The translations under genes and the position numbers were made by a program. Below the pieces are notes generated by a model. The model was not told the DNA's origin, did no database searches, and saw only the letters and a program-made list of their open reading frames with translations. DNA of 64,000 nt from assembly GCA_002343445.1 (NCBI GenBank), contig DDSP01000033.1, positions 61,770 through 125,769 of the forward strand, read 5' to 3'. Each line of letters starts with the position of its first letter. Position 1 is the stretch's first letter. This stretch comes from Chthonomonas sp. UBA2387 (GTDB lineage: Bacteria; Armatimonadota; Fimbriimonadia; Fimbriimonadales; Fimbriimonadaceae). Shown piece by piece: positions 18,013 to 27,213 of the stretch.

Positions 18013-19635
18013 TCATCGGATGCGCGCCTGGACGGGCACTTGAAGCCGCGGCTGGCGAGGATCGTCGGTCGCGAGCGTCAACACAGCAGCGAAGCGCCCG
18101 ATGAGCGATTTGCCGTCGAAGACCACCGTGACGACCCAGTCGTCGTTGTTCGTCGCTTTCACCCACGTTGCCGAAAGGTGGGGGCTGTCCGATTCGATCT
18201 TCGTGATCCTGAAGGGCTGACCGGGACGCGAGACGCGGAAGGTCGCCGTCCGCTCGCTGCGACCGATCTCGCCGAAGTAGACGGACTCGGGCAACGCCAC
18301 GATGCCCTTCTGAACGGAGAACCCGTAATCAATGGCGGGGAAACGCTCGTCCGAAGTCCGCACCACGACATTCCCGATGTTGCGGCCCGCCGGAAGCGCT
18401 TCGTCGAGTTTGACCCCGATCTTGTAGCCGCTCGCTTGCCCCTTGCCAGGCACGTTGCCCTTGAACGGGGCGGCAGACACCACGCCGTTGACGCCCAGGA
18501 TGTCGAGCGACGTCAGCGAGAGCTTCACGCCTTCGGCGACCAAGAGGTAGAGGTCGAACGCGGTGCTTCCTTGTTCTGCCGCAACCACGACGTCGCCCTT
18601 GGGGTTGTGGAACTGCCACAACGGCTCGACGTGCATCTCGAACTGGAACGCCCGCGTTGGCTTTTCCACGTCGTTGGAGAGGATTTCGATGCGCTTGGCC
18701 AGGTCGCCGGTGAAGTCCACCGTGTTGACGAACACGGGCACGAGCAACGTATCGCCAGGCTTGATGGGCGGGATCGGGCGCAGCGACAGGCACGTGCAAT
18801 CGGGAATCAGGGACACTTGGAGCGGCGCGTTGCCGAGGTTCGACAACTGGATGGAAAACTGGGCCGCGTCGCCTTGCCGAACGGGCGTGCCTCGGTAGCT
18901 CATCGGGTCCATGAACAGCTTGGGCTTGGCGGGTTCGACCGGCTTCCCTGCCTCGGCGAGCTTGCGGTGCTCCTCGGCGGAATCGAGCATCTGGATGGCC
19001 ACTCGGGCCTCGAACGGCTGGACGTTGACCTTTCTGAGCCCTGGGATGTCCGACCGGCCCATGGCCGAGCCCTTGATCGGCGTCCACGCCATGCCGAAGT
19101 AGGCGCCGATCGCGTAGAGCATCTCGTTGTGGATCTCGTCGGGGGTGGCATCGCGTTCGGGCTTGCCGCGCTTGCGCGCGATGACGACCTCGAGTCGCGG
19201 GTCGGCCGGGTCCGCACTGAAGAAGTGCTCTGCGCCGGGCGGGTCGCCACCGTCCCGACCCGGGATGGACTCGACGAACGAGACGACGACATCGGGCCGC
19301 CCTTGTTGGACAAACTCCAGTCGGGGGACCAGCCTTTGCCAGTTCTGCACGGCCGCGTTCAGCGTGTCCCGCAGTTCGGGCATCAGGGCCGGCGACACGT
19401 CGCTCTCGCGGATCGCGATCGTGAACCGCCGCTTGGGCAGGATGGACGCCATTCGGCGGGCCGAATCCACGTCGCCCGATTTGAGCGCTTCTTGGACCGC
19501 TAAGCTCGCCTCGACGAACGCTTGATTGGCGCCAGCGGGAACGACGGGACCGAGAGGATGAGCCGATTGAGCCCAAACGATTGGAAGCAGCAGAGCGGTC
19601 AGCATCGCGTTGCGAGCGGGGCGAGTCGTTCGCAC
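18013..19635 (-). CDS. Exported DUF1573 protein with degenerate metzincin domain
   Basis: 540 residues with a signal peptide. Residues ~70-195 resemble a matrixin peptidase (AVQNWQRLVPRLEF, then DVVVSF) and end in a Met-turn-like GSAM at 189-192. The zinc motif HExxHxxGxxH is replaced by NEMLYAIGAYF at 170-180, so all three histidines are lost while Glu and Gly remain. Two Ig-like DUF1573 stretches follow, the first with SNLGNAPLQVSLIPDCTCL. It is cotranscribed with the tetraheme phosphatase-like gene downstream. It is probably a periplasmic binding or scaffold protein; peptidase activity is not expected. Confidence 0.82.
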   Translation of the reverse strand: MRTTRPARNAMLTALLLPIVWAQSAHPLGPVVPAGANQAFVEASLAVQEALKSGDVDSARRMASILPKRRFTIAIRESDVSPALMPELRDTLNAAVQNWQRLVPRLEFVQQGRPDVVVSFVESIPGRDGGDPPGAEHFFSADPADPRLEVVIARKRGKPERDATPDEIHNEMLYAIGAYFGMAWTPIKGSAMGRSDIPGLRKVNVQPFEARVAIQMLDSAEEHRKLAEAGKPVEPAKPKLFMDPMSYRGTPVRQGDAAQFSIQLSNLGNAPLQVSLIPDCTCLSLRPIPPIKPGDTLLVPVFVNTVDFTGDLAKRIEILSNDVEKPTRAFQFEMHVEPLWQFHNPKGDVVVAAEQGSTAFDLYLLVAEGVKLSLTSLDILGVNGVVSAAPFKGNVPGKGQASGYKIGVKLDEALPAGRNIGNVVVRTSDERFPAIDYGFSVQKGIVALPESVYFGEIGRSERTATFRVSRPGQPFRITKIESDSPHLSATWVKATNNDDWVVTVVFDGKSLIGRFAAVLTLATDDPRQPRLQVPVQARIR

Positions 19636-19784
19636 CGCTCTCGTTGATGATAGACGTTTGGCGTCGCCGATGGCTTCGGCACGCCTGCTCGGTGGAACCT
19701 GTCTGGGACTTTGAGCCGGTTCCCCGAGCGGCTTTACCCTATGATGAATCTGCGGCCGTGTCGGTCGCGTCTGGAGTCATACCG

Positions 19785-19970
19785 ATGAGGATTCTTGTAG
19801 CAATCTTGGCGGCCATTGCCGCGCTGTGGGTCGGCGGCATGGTGTTGAAAGTCGCCTTGGGCATCCTGAACACCGTTCTGCCAATTCTGCTCTTGGCTGG
19901 CGTCGCTTATCTGGCGTACAGCATCGTGGCCAAAAAGCCGCTCGGCGGTGGCAGGCGGACGTTGCCCTAA
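19785..19970 (+). CDS. Small membrane protein, 61 residues
   Basis: From the ATG at 19785: two hydrophobic segments (MRILVAILAAIAALWVGG and TVLPILLLAGVAYLAYS) and a basic tail KKPLGGGRRTLP. The longer frame upstream looks non-coding, so I used the internal ATG. A strong hairpin follows 23 bases after the stop. No family recognised. It is divergent from the DUF1573 gene. Confidence 0.6.
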   Translation: MRILVAILAAIAALWVGGMVLKVALGILNTVLPILLLAGVAYLAYSIVAKKPLGGGRRTLP

Positions 19971-19992
19971 GTACGCGCGAGCTTTCACAGAC

Positions 19993-20022
19993 ACGCCGCC
20001 CGACCTCGCGGTCGGGCGGCGT
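19993..20022. terminator. Bidirectional terminator hairpin
   Basis: A perfect 13-bp stem (19993-20005 with 20010-20022) and a 4-base loop lie between two converging small genes. The plus-strand tail TTCGCGTT is only weakly T-rich. Confidence 0.65.
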
Positions 20023-20039
20023 TTCGCGTTGTACAGGCC

Positions 20040-20264
20040 CTACTTGCGGCCCATTTCTTCGGCGTTGACGACCGGAGCATTGCTCATGTCGCCCGAAGGG
20101 TCGCTGCTGCCGCCCATCTCGCTGTCTTTCGAGACGCCTTCGAGCGTGCCGACGACGTTGGGCTTCTCCTCGGCCCCCATCGAACGCATGCCCATAAAGG
20201 CTGCCGCGCCGACGGCGAGGACGACGACTACGACGAGCAGAGCGGTCTTCTTCTTGTCATCCAT
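20040..20264 (-). CDS. Small single-pass membrane protein downstream of prepilin-like gene
   Basis: 74 residues: a short charged start (MDDKKKT), one membrane helix (ALLVVVVVLAVGAAAFMG) and a Ser/Gly/Asp-rich tail. It begins six bases after the prepilin-like gene at 20271, echoing the prepilin plus lipoprotein pair at 9820-10858. Family not recognised; the tail would be periplasmic if the N-terminus stays inside. Confidence 0.72.
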   Translation of the reverse strand: MDDKKKTALLVVVVVLAVGAAAFMGMRSMGAEEKPNVVGTLEGVSKDSEMGGSSDPSGDMSNAPVVNAEEMGRK

Positions 20265-20270
20265 GGCCGC

Positions 20271-21107
20271 TTACTTGTACACGTCGCTGTAGTGGAGCAA
20301 GTTCTTCTTGCCGATGTTGTTCGCGTCGGCGCCAGCGGTCACGTCCCAAGTCTGGTCCATGACTCGCTCGCGGCGCATCGAGGCGACGTGTCCATCAGCG
20401 AAGCCCCACACCACTTGGCCGCTGAACGCGCCAATGGACATGGTCGTGCTCCACGCCGGGTTCGAGCACCAGGCGATGGACCACGCGTTGGGCCAGACCG
20501 GAAGGCCTGCGTTGCCCGCCGTGTTCTTGCCGCCGATCTCGATGGTGTACCAGCGGTAGTAGGCATAGCCTTCGCTGACGCTGCCGCCGAACCACATGGG
20601 ATACATGTTGATCGTGGCGGCCGGGTTGCCGACTTCGCCTTGGCTCAGCGAGGTCCGCATCTGCGCCTGGGTCCACGTGGGGTGGTTGTAGGCGTGGACG
20701 CCGAACACGCGGTTCGTGTCGTCGGATCGGTGGTGCGTCCAGCTATAGCTCAGCGCATGACCGAACGAGGCGTCGCAGTCGTTGTGCTGGATGGCGTCGC
20801 CCGGATCTTTGAAGATCTCCCAGCTCTTGACGTAGGGATGGAGCATGTCCTGAGACCCGAACGCCCACTTCGGCGGGGTCTGCGGGATGATCTGCCGGAT
20901 CGCGTGGAACCGGTCGTCGTAATCGTTCAGGTACATCATCGAGGCGAGGATGACCTGCTTGGTCTGGGAGATCGAGGACGCCTTCTTGGCGGCCATCTTG
21001 GCCTGGGCGTACACGGGGAAGAGCATGGCCGCCAAAATCGCGATGATCGCGATCACGACCAGCAGTTCGATGAGCGTGAAGCCACCGTTTCGTTGGGAGG
21101 ATTTCAT
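20271..21107 (-). CDS. Type IV prepilin-like protein
   Basis: 278 residues from the ATG at 21107, which puts the class III signal (MKSSQRNGG|FTLIELLVV) at the correct distance; a longer frame would bury it at residue 69. The pilin helix is followed by FPVYAQAKMAAKKASSISQ, MMYLNDYDDRF and a C-terminal region with VVWGFADGHVASM, the DG(H) motif of this family. AAGGA lies ~11 bases upstream. It is cotranscribed with the 74-residue membrane protein. Its globular part is only distantly similar to the neighbouring prepilin at 21197, so the two are diverged paralogs rather than a fresh duplication. Confidence 0.87.
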   Translation of the reverse strand: MKSSQRNGGFTLIELLVVIAIIAILAAMLFPVYAQAKMAAKKASSISQTKQVILASMMYLNDYDDRFHAIRQIIPQTPPKWAFGSQDMLHPYVKSWEIFKDPGDAIQHNDCDASFGHALSYSWTHHRSDDTNRVFGVHAYNHPTWTQAQMRTSLSQGEVGNPAATINMYPMWFGGSVSEGYAYYRWYTIEIGGKNTAGNAGLPVWPNAWSIAWCSNPAWSTTMSIGAFSGQVVWGFADGHVASMRRERVMDQTWDVTAGADANNIGKKNLLHYSDVYK

Positions 21108-21161
21108 CGTTGAGTAGTCCTTGGTGGGATGGTTTGCCTGGATTTTCGTCCTGACAGACTC

Positions 21162-21191
21162 AGTATACAGGCTTGGGTCAGATTTCGAGAA
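21162..21191 (-). promoter_or_regulatory. Possible promoter of prepilin-like gene
   Basis: On the minus strand TATACT (21167-21162) is a good -10 box, with TTCTCG 18 bases upstream as a weak -35. The start codon is 55 bases downstream. The next prepilin gene has the same -10 hexamer. Confidence 0.35.
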
Positions 21192-21196
21192 TCTGT

Positions 21197-22012
<816 letters not shown>

Positions 22013-22050
22013 GGGACGTTCCTTGCCCGGGTCGAATCCCGGTGATCTGT

Positions 22051-22081
22051 AGTATAGACAAATCATGGAGACCATGAGCAA
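22051..22081 (-). promoter_or_regulatory. Possible promoter of prepilin-like gene
   Basis: TATACT at 22056-22051 (minus strand) with TTGCTC 19 bases upstream; the start codon is 39 bases downstream. A small CCGGG/CCCGG hairpin lies in the leader at about 22028-22043. Confidence 0.35.
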
Positions 22082-22191
22082 CATCACTTCCTCAAACGCC
22101 GCTCCACGGGGCCAACCCCTGCGATTCGAACCTGTATGACCGGGGACGGCCACAAAATCTAGACATGACGAACGAAAAGTGTCGCCGACCC

Positions 22192-22221
22192 TTGACATGC
22201 CGGTTGCGCGAGTGTGAAAAT
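22192..22221 (+). promoter_or_regulatory. Putative sigma-70 promoter of first PEP-CTERM gene
   Basis: A perfect TTGACA at 22192-22197 is followed, 18 bases later, by GAAAAT at 22216-22221 inside TGTGAAAAT. The coding start is 76 bases downstream. The remainder of the 284-base gap shows nothing else. Confidence 0.45.
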
Positions 22222-22296
22222 GCAAAACGTCGGCGTATGCCGAGCGCCAAAGGAGAACCTCGCTTGAAGGTTCAGGGCGTCAGGAGTAGGCAAAAC

Positions 22297-23391
22297 ATGA
22301 CACGAAAGCAGCACGCATGGGGCGTCGTGGCCCTCGCTCTCGCTTCTTCCGCTGCCAGCGCGCAGCTGACCAATTTCTCTCCGAAGGCCTCCTTCGGCTC
22401 CAACGGATGGTTGCCCTCGGTCGCCAGCAGCACGATCCTCGATCAGGGGAACCTGACGCGCGGCATGGACTACAACCCGGTCAGCGGGAACCTGATCGTC
22501 GTCAACCGGCAAGGCGGCGTCAACATCAATGTGCTCGACGGCAATACGGGGGCGTTTGTCCGCACGCTGAACAACACCGGCATCACCGGCGGCACGTTCG
22601 CGGCGAACATGGCGGCGGTCGACGCCGGCGGACGAGTCTTCATCGGCAATCTCGCCCTCAGCGGCGGCAACTTCAAAATGTACTCCTTCGCCAACGACGC
22701 GACCGCCGACGCTGCGACGACGGTGTTCGATGGGACGGCGACGATCCGAACGGGCGACACGCTCGCGATTCGGGGCAGCGGCGAGACCGTGGAACTCGTT
22801 GCGGGCCAAAACGGCGGCAACGGGTTCACCTACTACACGTCGAACGGACTTGGCGGGCTCAACGGCTCCGTGGTGAATCCCACCGGCGCTCCCAACAACA
22901 TCAACCGACTCGGCATCGCATTCGGTCCCGCGGACATCGTGCTGGGTCGCGACGGAAACAACCCGGGCGGCGCAGCGGTCCTCGGCGTCAGCACGGTCGC
23001 AGGCACCTACAGCAACGGCAGCAACCTGGCAGACGGCAACGAGCGCTTGATCGACTTCGCGACCGTCGGCGGGTTCAACCTGCTCGCGACGGTGCAGACC
23101 GATGGCGGCGACAACCGCAACAACGTCAAGATCTACGACGCCACCGACCTGAACAACCTTGTTCTGCTCGGTACTCAGAATCTCGTCGGCGCAGGCTTGG
23201 CGAATGGCAACGGTGTCGGAGCGATCAGTTGGGGCGCGGTGTCGGGCAACACGGCCACCCTCTACGCGATGAACACCAACAACGGCATCCAGGCGTTCGA
23301 CGTCGAAGTGGTTCCGGAGCCGGCCAGCATGGCGGCTTTGGCGCTGGGATTGGGCGCGCTCGCCGCGCGGCGACGACGCAAGACTGCCTGA
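22297..23391 (+). CDS. PEP-CTERM surface protein
   Basis: 364 residues from the ATG at 22297, nine bases after AGGAG. A signal peptide ends SSAASAQ. The body is rich in Gly, Asn and Thr with propeller-like repeats (GNLIVVNRQGGVNINVLDG, ATLYAMNTNNGIQAFDV). The C-terminus has VPEPASM, a short membrane helix and RRRRKTA, the PEP-CTERM sorting signal normally recognised by an exosortase. No exosortase is in the window. The ligand is unknown. It is followed by a strong terminator and then a second PEP-CTERM gene whose leader shares AGGAGTAGG. Confidence 0.85.
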   Translation: MTRKQHAWGVVALALASSAASAQLTNFSPKASFGSNGWLPSVASSTILDQGNLTRGMDYNPVSGNLIVVNRQGGVNINVLDGNTGAFVRTLNNTGITGGTFAANMAAVDAGGRVFIGNLALSGGNFKMYSFANDATADAATTVFDGTATIRTGDTLAIRGSGETVELVAGQNGGNGFTYYTSNGLGGLNGSVVNPTGAPNNINRLGIAFGPADIVLGRDGNNPGGAAVLGVSTVAGTYSNGSNLADGNERLIDFATVGGFNLLATVQTDGGDNRNNVKIYDATDLNNLVLLGTQNLVGAGLANGNGVGAISWGAVSGNTATLYAMNTNNGIQAFDVEVVPEPASMAALALGLGALAARRRRKTA

Positions 23392-23413
23392 TCGCCCTCC
23401 CAAACCCTAACCT

Positions 23414-23463
23414 GCCTTCTCCGCCTCGAGACCATCGAGGCGGAGAAGGCTTTGCGTTTTTTT
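23414..23463 (+). terminator. Strong rho-independent terminator
   Basis: A perfect 16-bp stem (23414-23429 with 23435-23450), a 5-base loop and a T-rich tail TTTGCGTTTTTTT. It ends the first PEP-CTERM transcript. Confidence 0.92.
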
Positions 23464-23475
23464 GTGCGCAAAGGG

Positions 23476-23504
23476 TTGCCTTCGCCGGAAACCTGTGCTA
23501 GACT
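23476..23504 (+). promoter_or_regulatory. Sigma-70-type promoter of second PEP-CTERM gene
   Basis: TTGCCT at 23476-23481 and TAGACT at 23499-23504 are separated by exactly 17 bases. The element lies just after the terminator and 55 bases before the start codon. Confidence 0.65.
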
Positions 23505-23558
23505 GTGTTTAGATTCGGGCGTTAGACCCGGACGAACATCACCTAGGAGTAGGTTCAT

Positions 23559-24305
23559 ATGAAGCGTTTCGCCATCGCAGCCGTCGTTTCTGTTGTCGCG
23601 TCTTCGTCCTTCGGACAGACCATTTTCAACGACTTTGAAGCCGCCACCGTCGGCAATGCGGACATGTTCCGCGCACCCAACTTTTCGGGCTCGACCAGCG
23701 GGCAGCTCGACACCGGTGGTCCGAACATCGCCCAAGTCGCTGCTGGCTTCGGCACCAATTCGACCAACGTCCTCCAGGTCTCGTGGCAGTTCACCAGCGC
23801 GGGCAACTGGCTCCGCCTCACCACGTTCGGCGGCGCGCGCGTCCCGAATCCTCTGGTCGATCTCAACCAGCACCTGAAGTTCGACGTCTACACGGATTCG
23901 CCCCTGCACATCGCTCTCGGCATCCGCGAGACGGGCGGCACCGGTCCTGTCGGCGGCAACGGCGGCACCACCGGCAACATCGAATGGATCGGAACCTCCA
24001 CCACGATGAACAGCGCCACACCTGCCGGCATGGCACTGACGACGGGAAGCTGGAACACGGTTTCGGTCCATCTGAAAGGCGCTCCGGCCATGGGGTTTGC
24101 GGGCGGCACGGTCAACGGCGTCCTTGATGGCGACTGGGGCGTGCTGGAGCACATCGCGTTCCAGAAAGCCGGCGCCGACGTCGGACCGCACACCGTCTAT
24201 CTCGACAACTTCCGAGTGGACACCGTTCCGGAGCCCGGTTCGATGATCGCCCTTGGCGCGGGCTTGGCCGCTCTCGCAGCGCGCCGCCGCCGCAAGGCCG
24301 CCTGA
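23559..24305 (+). CDS. PEP-CTERM surface protein
   Basis: 248 residues; AGGAGTAGG lies just upstream of the ATG. A signal peptide ends SSFGQ. The body reads as a single beta-sandwich (FNDFEAATVGNADMF, VLQVSWQFTSAGNWLRLTT, VYLDNFRVDTV), like carbohydrate-binding or LamG-like modules that recur in PEP-CTERM proteins. The tail is VPEPGSM, a hydrophobic helix and RRRRKAA. It is monocistronic, between its own promoter and a strong terminator. The binding target is unknown. Confidence 0.85.
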   Translation: MKRFAIAAVVSVVASSSFGQTIFNDFEAATVGNADMFRAPNFSGSTSGQLDTGGPNIAQVAAGFGTNSTNVLQVSWQFTSAGNWLRLTTFGGARVPNPLVDLNQHLKFDVYTDSPLHIALGIRETGGTGPVGGNGGTTGNIEWIGTSTTMNSATPAGMALTTGSWNTVSVHLKGAPAMGFAGGTVNGVLDGDWGVLEHIAFQKAGADVGPHTVYLDNFRVDTVPEPGSMIALGAGLAALAARRRRKAA

Positions 24306-24320
24306 GGTCCTGCGCTCCAG

Positions 24321-24362
24321 AAGAAAGACCCCTCGCCGGTGGCGAGGGGTCTTTCTTTGTTT
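24321..24362 (+). terminator. Strong terminator, nearly symmetrical
   Basis: A perfect 17-bp stem (24321-24337 with 24341-24357) and a 3-base loop. T-rich tails exist on both strands, so it could act in either direction. Confidence 0.9.
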
Positions 24363-24392
24363 GTCCGGTCCCTGTGTAGCATTGGGTACATT

Positions 24393-25085
24393 ATGCTTAT
24401 GTGGTTACATCATGTGGTTATCGCTGCGTCGTCGCTCGTCGAGGCCCAGACGCCCATCGTCACCGACCGTCCGGACTTCACCGAATCCACTTCGGTCGTG
24501 GCTTCGGGCTGGCAGATCGAGTCGGGCGCGACCTGGTCGAGCCAGCGAGACGGTGCGGCGCTCGCCCTTCCCGAGGCGTTGATTCGTTGGAGCACGGGGC
24601 CGGCGCTCGAAGCTCGGCTGAAGCTGCCCGACTACACGGCGAGCAAGGATGCCAAAGCATGGGGCGAGGTGGGCCTGGGCCTGAAGGGTCGCCTGAACGC
24701 TCCGCGCGGGTTGGATGGTTCGGCTTGGATCGCCTCCATCGGCATGCCCACCGAAGGCTCATCGGCACGTCCATCGCTCGCGGCGGCGTGGGTCTGGGAC
24801 AAGGCTCTGCATGCCGGGGCCGTGGCCGGGATGTCCTCTGCGCACTGGGCAGATGGGCGCATCGCCTGGATGCAGACGTTGACCCTGTCCACCGACTTGA
24901 CTCCGAACACGTCGGCCTTCATCGAGGGCGTCGCCGAGGGTATGCGGAAGGTTGAAGACACCATCCTTCACCTGGGCTTGGCCCATCGGCCCGACCCGCG
25001 TCGCCAGTGGGATATCCACGTGGGCTTCGGGCGAGCCTCCGCTTCCGGGACGTTCCTCGGCATCGGCTACAGCGAACGGCGGTGA
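24393..25085 (+). CDS. Exported transporter-like protein (Phenol_MetA_deg type)
   Basis: About 230 residues from the ATG at 24393; an upstream ATG at 24339 would put the start inside the terminator. A hydrophobic leader is followed by PIVTDRPDFTESTSVV and GWQIESGATWSS, the opening typical of proteins annotated as putative MetA-pathway or transporter barrels. Amphipathic beta-strands follow, ending in GTFLGIGYSERR. It is likely an outer-membrane barrel or surface protein; the name of the family is historical and phenol degradation should not be assumed. trxB starts 45 bases downstream. Confidence 0.7.
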   Translation: MLMWLHHVVIAASSLVEAQTPIVTDRPDFTESTSVVASGWQIESGATWSSQRDGAALALPEALIRWSTGPALEARLKLPDYTASKDAKAWGEVGLGLKGRLNAPRGLDGSAWIASIGMPTEGSSARPSLAAAWVWDKALHAGAVAGMSSAHWADGRIAWMQTLTLSTDLTPNTSAFIEGVAEGMRKVEDTILHLGLAHRPDPRRQWDIHVGFGRASASGTFLGIGYSERR

Positions 25086-25130
25086 TCCTCGGCACACGCG
25101 CGGGGCATTGAGGAAGGTACCTTCAACGCA

Positions 25131-26084
25131 GTGAACACGATCCACAACGTCGTCATCATCGGCTCCGGCCCCGCAGGCTACACGGCCGCGCTTTACACCG
25201 GGCGCGCCAGCCTCGAACCCGTCCTTTTCTCGGGTCTCGAGCCCGGCGGGCAGCTGATGATCACGACGGACGTCGAGAACTACCCCGGCTTCCCCGAGGG
25301 CATCATGGGCCCCGAGATGATGGCCCTGTTCCGCAAGCAGTGCGAACGCTTCGGCACCATCATCCACGACACGCAGATCACCCAGGTCGACTTCTCCGCC
25401 CGACCGTTCCGGTTGTGGGCGGGCGACCAGGAGTTCCAGGCAAAGACCGTGATCGTCGCCACCGGCGCCTCGGCCAAGTGGCTCGGACTTGAGAGCGAAG
25501 TCACTTTCGGCGGCTACGGCGTGAGCGCTTGCGCCACGTGCGACGGATTCTTCTTCCGCAACAAAGAGGTCATCGTGGTCGGCGGCGGCGATACGGCCAT
25601 GGAAGAGGCCAACTACCTCACGCGCATGTGCTCGAAGGTCTATCTCGTCCACCGACGCGACGAGTTCCGCGCCAGCAAGATCATGCAGGACCGCGTGCTC
25701 GCCAACCCCAAGATCGAGGTGATTTGGAACACGGGAATCGCCGAGATTCTGGGCGAGCACGAGCCTCACAAGCGCGTCACGGGCGTCCGGCTGATGGACA
25801 CTCGCGACGGCTCGACCCGCGAAATGCCCATCTCCGGCGTGTTCATCGCCATCGGCCACAAGCCCAACAGCGACTTGTTCAAGGGCGTCCTCGATATGGA
25901 CGACGTGGGCTACCTCAAAGTGCAACACGGCTCGACCCGAACCAACATCGAGGGCGTTTTTGCCTGCGGCGACGTGGCGGACAGCGTCTACCGCCAAGCG
26001 GTGACCGCTGCGGGCACGGGATGCATGGCGGCAATCGATGCCGAGCGGTGGCTGGAGGCCAACGCGCACGATCTGGGCGCCTGA
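25131..26084 (+). CDS. trxB: Thioredoxin-disulfide reductase
   Basis: 317 residues with a GTG start and AGGAAGG upstream. The FAD motif GSGPAG is at 11-16, the redox-active CATC at 134-137 (within ACATCDG) and the NADPH motif GGGDTA at 151-156. GVFACGDVADSVYRQAVTAA near the C-terminus completes the FAD site. It reduces thioredoxin with NADPH in the cytoplasm. No thioredoxin gene is adjacent. The next gene, a zinc peptidase, begins 16 bases downstream. Confidence 0.95.
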   Translation: MNTIHNVVIIGSGPAGYTAALYTGRASLEPVLFSGLEPGGQLMITTDVENYPGFPEGIMGPEMMALFRKQCERFGTIIHDTQITQVDFSARPFRLWAGDQEFQAKTVIVATGASAKWLGLESEVTFGGYGVSACATCDGFFFRNKEVIVVGGGDTAMEEANYLTRMCSKVYLVHRRDEFRASKIMQDRVLANPKIEVIWNTGIAEILGEHEPHKRVTGVRLMDTRDGSTREMPISGVFIAIGHKPNSDLFKGVLDMDDVGYLKVQHGSTRTNIEGVFACGDVADSVYRQAVTAAGTGCMAAIDAERWLEANAHDLGA

Positions 26085-26100
26085 CGCGTTAGATTCAAGC

Positions 26101-27210
26101 ATGGTCGCTTCACTCTTGGCACTCGGCGTGATGGCTCTGGGCTCGGCCCAGGGGTCGTCGCGCAATCTCGACCTCCCCAGCCCATTTGGCCCGGAATCGA
26201 AGGTCCAGATCATGGAGAACCTCGACCGCTTGGAGATTCCCAAGATCGCACCGAAGAACCCGAGTTGGGCCTACGAGTGGTCGGCGTCCGGTTTCGGCAG
26301 GTCGCGGCCCGGTGGGATCGCCGGATTGCGAACGGTCGTCTACTCGCAGAAGCCTCGCGGCGACCACCGGCTGAGCGTGGCCCGCTTGCTCATGCGCCTC
26401 TGGGAGTTCAACATGAACCGCTTCCAGACGGACAACCCCTCGCCGTGCGACGGGATCGTGACCGTCTATCTCAGCTTCGGGGGCACGGCCGGCGGCGAGC
26501 AGATGTTCGCGCGCGATCCGCAACTGCTTCAACGGGGCGGAACGAACGACAAGGTCAACACGATCTACATCTACGATATCGACACGTTCAAAGACCCGGT
26601 CCAGATGGTCCGCGAGATCGCCCACGAATACGGCCACGCCACACACGCCACCATCGGGGGACGTCAGTACCTGACCGACATCGGAGGGTTCAAGGAGCCC
26701 GAGCAGTGGGCCGCAGGCTATCTCGGCGAAAGACTGTTCATGCGTTGGTTGCGCGACCAACTCCGCGACGGCAAGCTGACCCCCGAAGACACGATGGGCG
26801 CGACGCTGGAGCAACTCGACCCGTGGGTGAAGGCCTACTGCGACCCGCTCGAAGACGCGGTAGCCAAAAACGGCCCCGACTTTGCAGCCCTCCGACGAGA
26901 CGACGCCAAGGGGATGGACGCCTTGATCGGCTTGGTCCTCTTTATGGAGCGCTTCCTTTCCGCCCCTGAGTTGCGACAGACCTTTTACCTGAACGAGCAG
27001 CGCAGGGCCTTCACCCTGCCGGCCGCGTTGCTCAAGACGATCGAACCCAAGGATTCGATTGCTTGGACGTTCCCGGCGGACTGGAAAGGACGCACCATCT
27101 GGGTGCCCGCCGGGCCCTTCAAGGCCGCTGGCTCGACCGAGACCAAGAACGACTGGGCCAAGGTGACCGTGCCCGAGGACGGCATCGTGCAGCTGACCAA
27201 GGGCAAGTAA
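26101..27210 (+). CDS. Exported HExxH zinc peptidase, family unassigned
   Basis: 369 residues from the ATG at 26101, with a short signal peptide (MVASLLALGVMALGSAQG). The zinc motif is HEYGH at 175-179 in VREIAHEYGHATH. A third ligand is not fixed by a known motif; Glu199, Glu201 or Glu210 in FKEPEQWAAGYLGERL would suit a gluzincin arrangement. NTIYIYDIDTF precedes the motif as a probable edge strand. Substrate unknown. It lies three bases before ppx, so it may be part of the polyphosphate/envelope gene run. Confidence 0.75.
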   Translation: MVASLLALGVMALGSAQGSSRNLDLPSPFGPESKVQIMENLDRLEIPKIAPKNPSWAYEWSASGFGRSRPGGIAGLRTVVYSQKPRGDHRLSVARLLMRLWEFNMNRFQTDNPSPCDGIVTVYLSFGGTAGGEQMFARDPQLLQRGGTNDKVNTIYIYDIDTFKDPVQMVREIAHEYGHATHATIGGRQYLTDIGGFKEPEQWAAGYLGERLFMRWLRDQLRDGKLTPEDTMGATLEQLDPWVKAYCDPLEDAVAKNGPDFAALRRDDAKGMDALIGLVLFMERFLSAPELRQTFYLNEQRRAFTLPAALLKTIEPKDSIAWTFPADWKGRTIWVPAGPFKAAGSTETKNDWAKVTVPEDGIVQLTKGK

Positions 27211-27213
27211 CCC

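Noticed and set aside
21108..21160. A cyclic-di-GMP (GEMM) riboswitch before the prepilin at 20271, suggested by GGCAAACC
   Set aside because: Only that short phrase matches; the remaining consensus and the second stem are missing.
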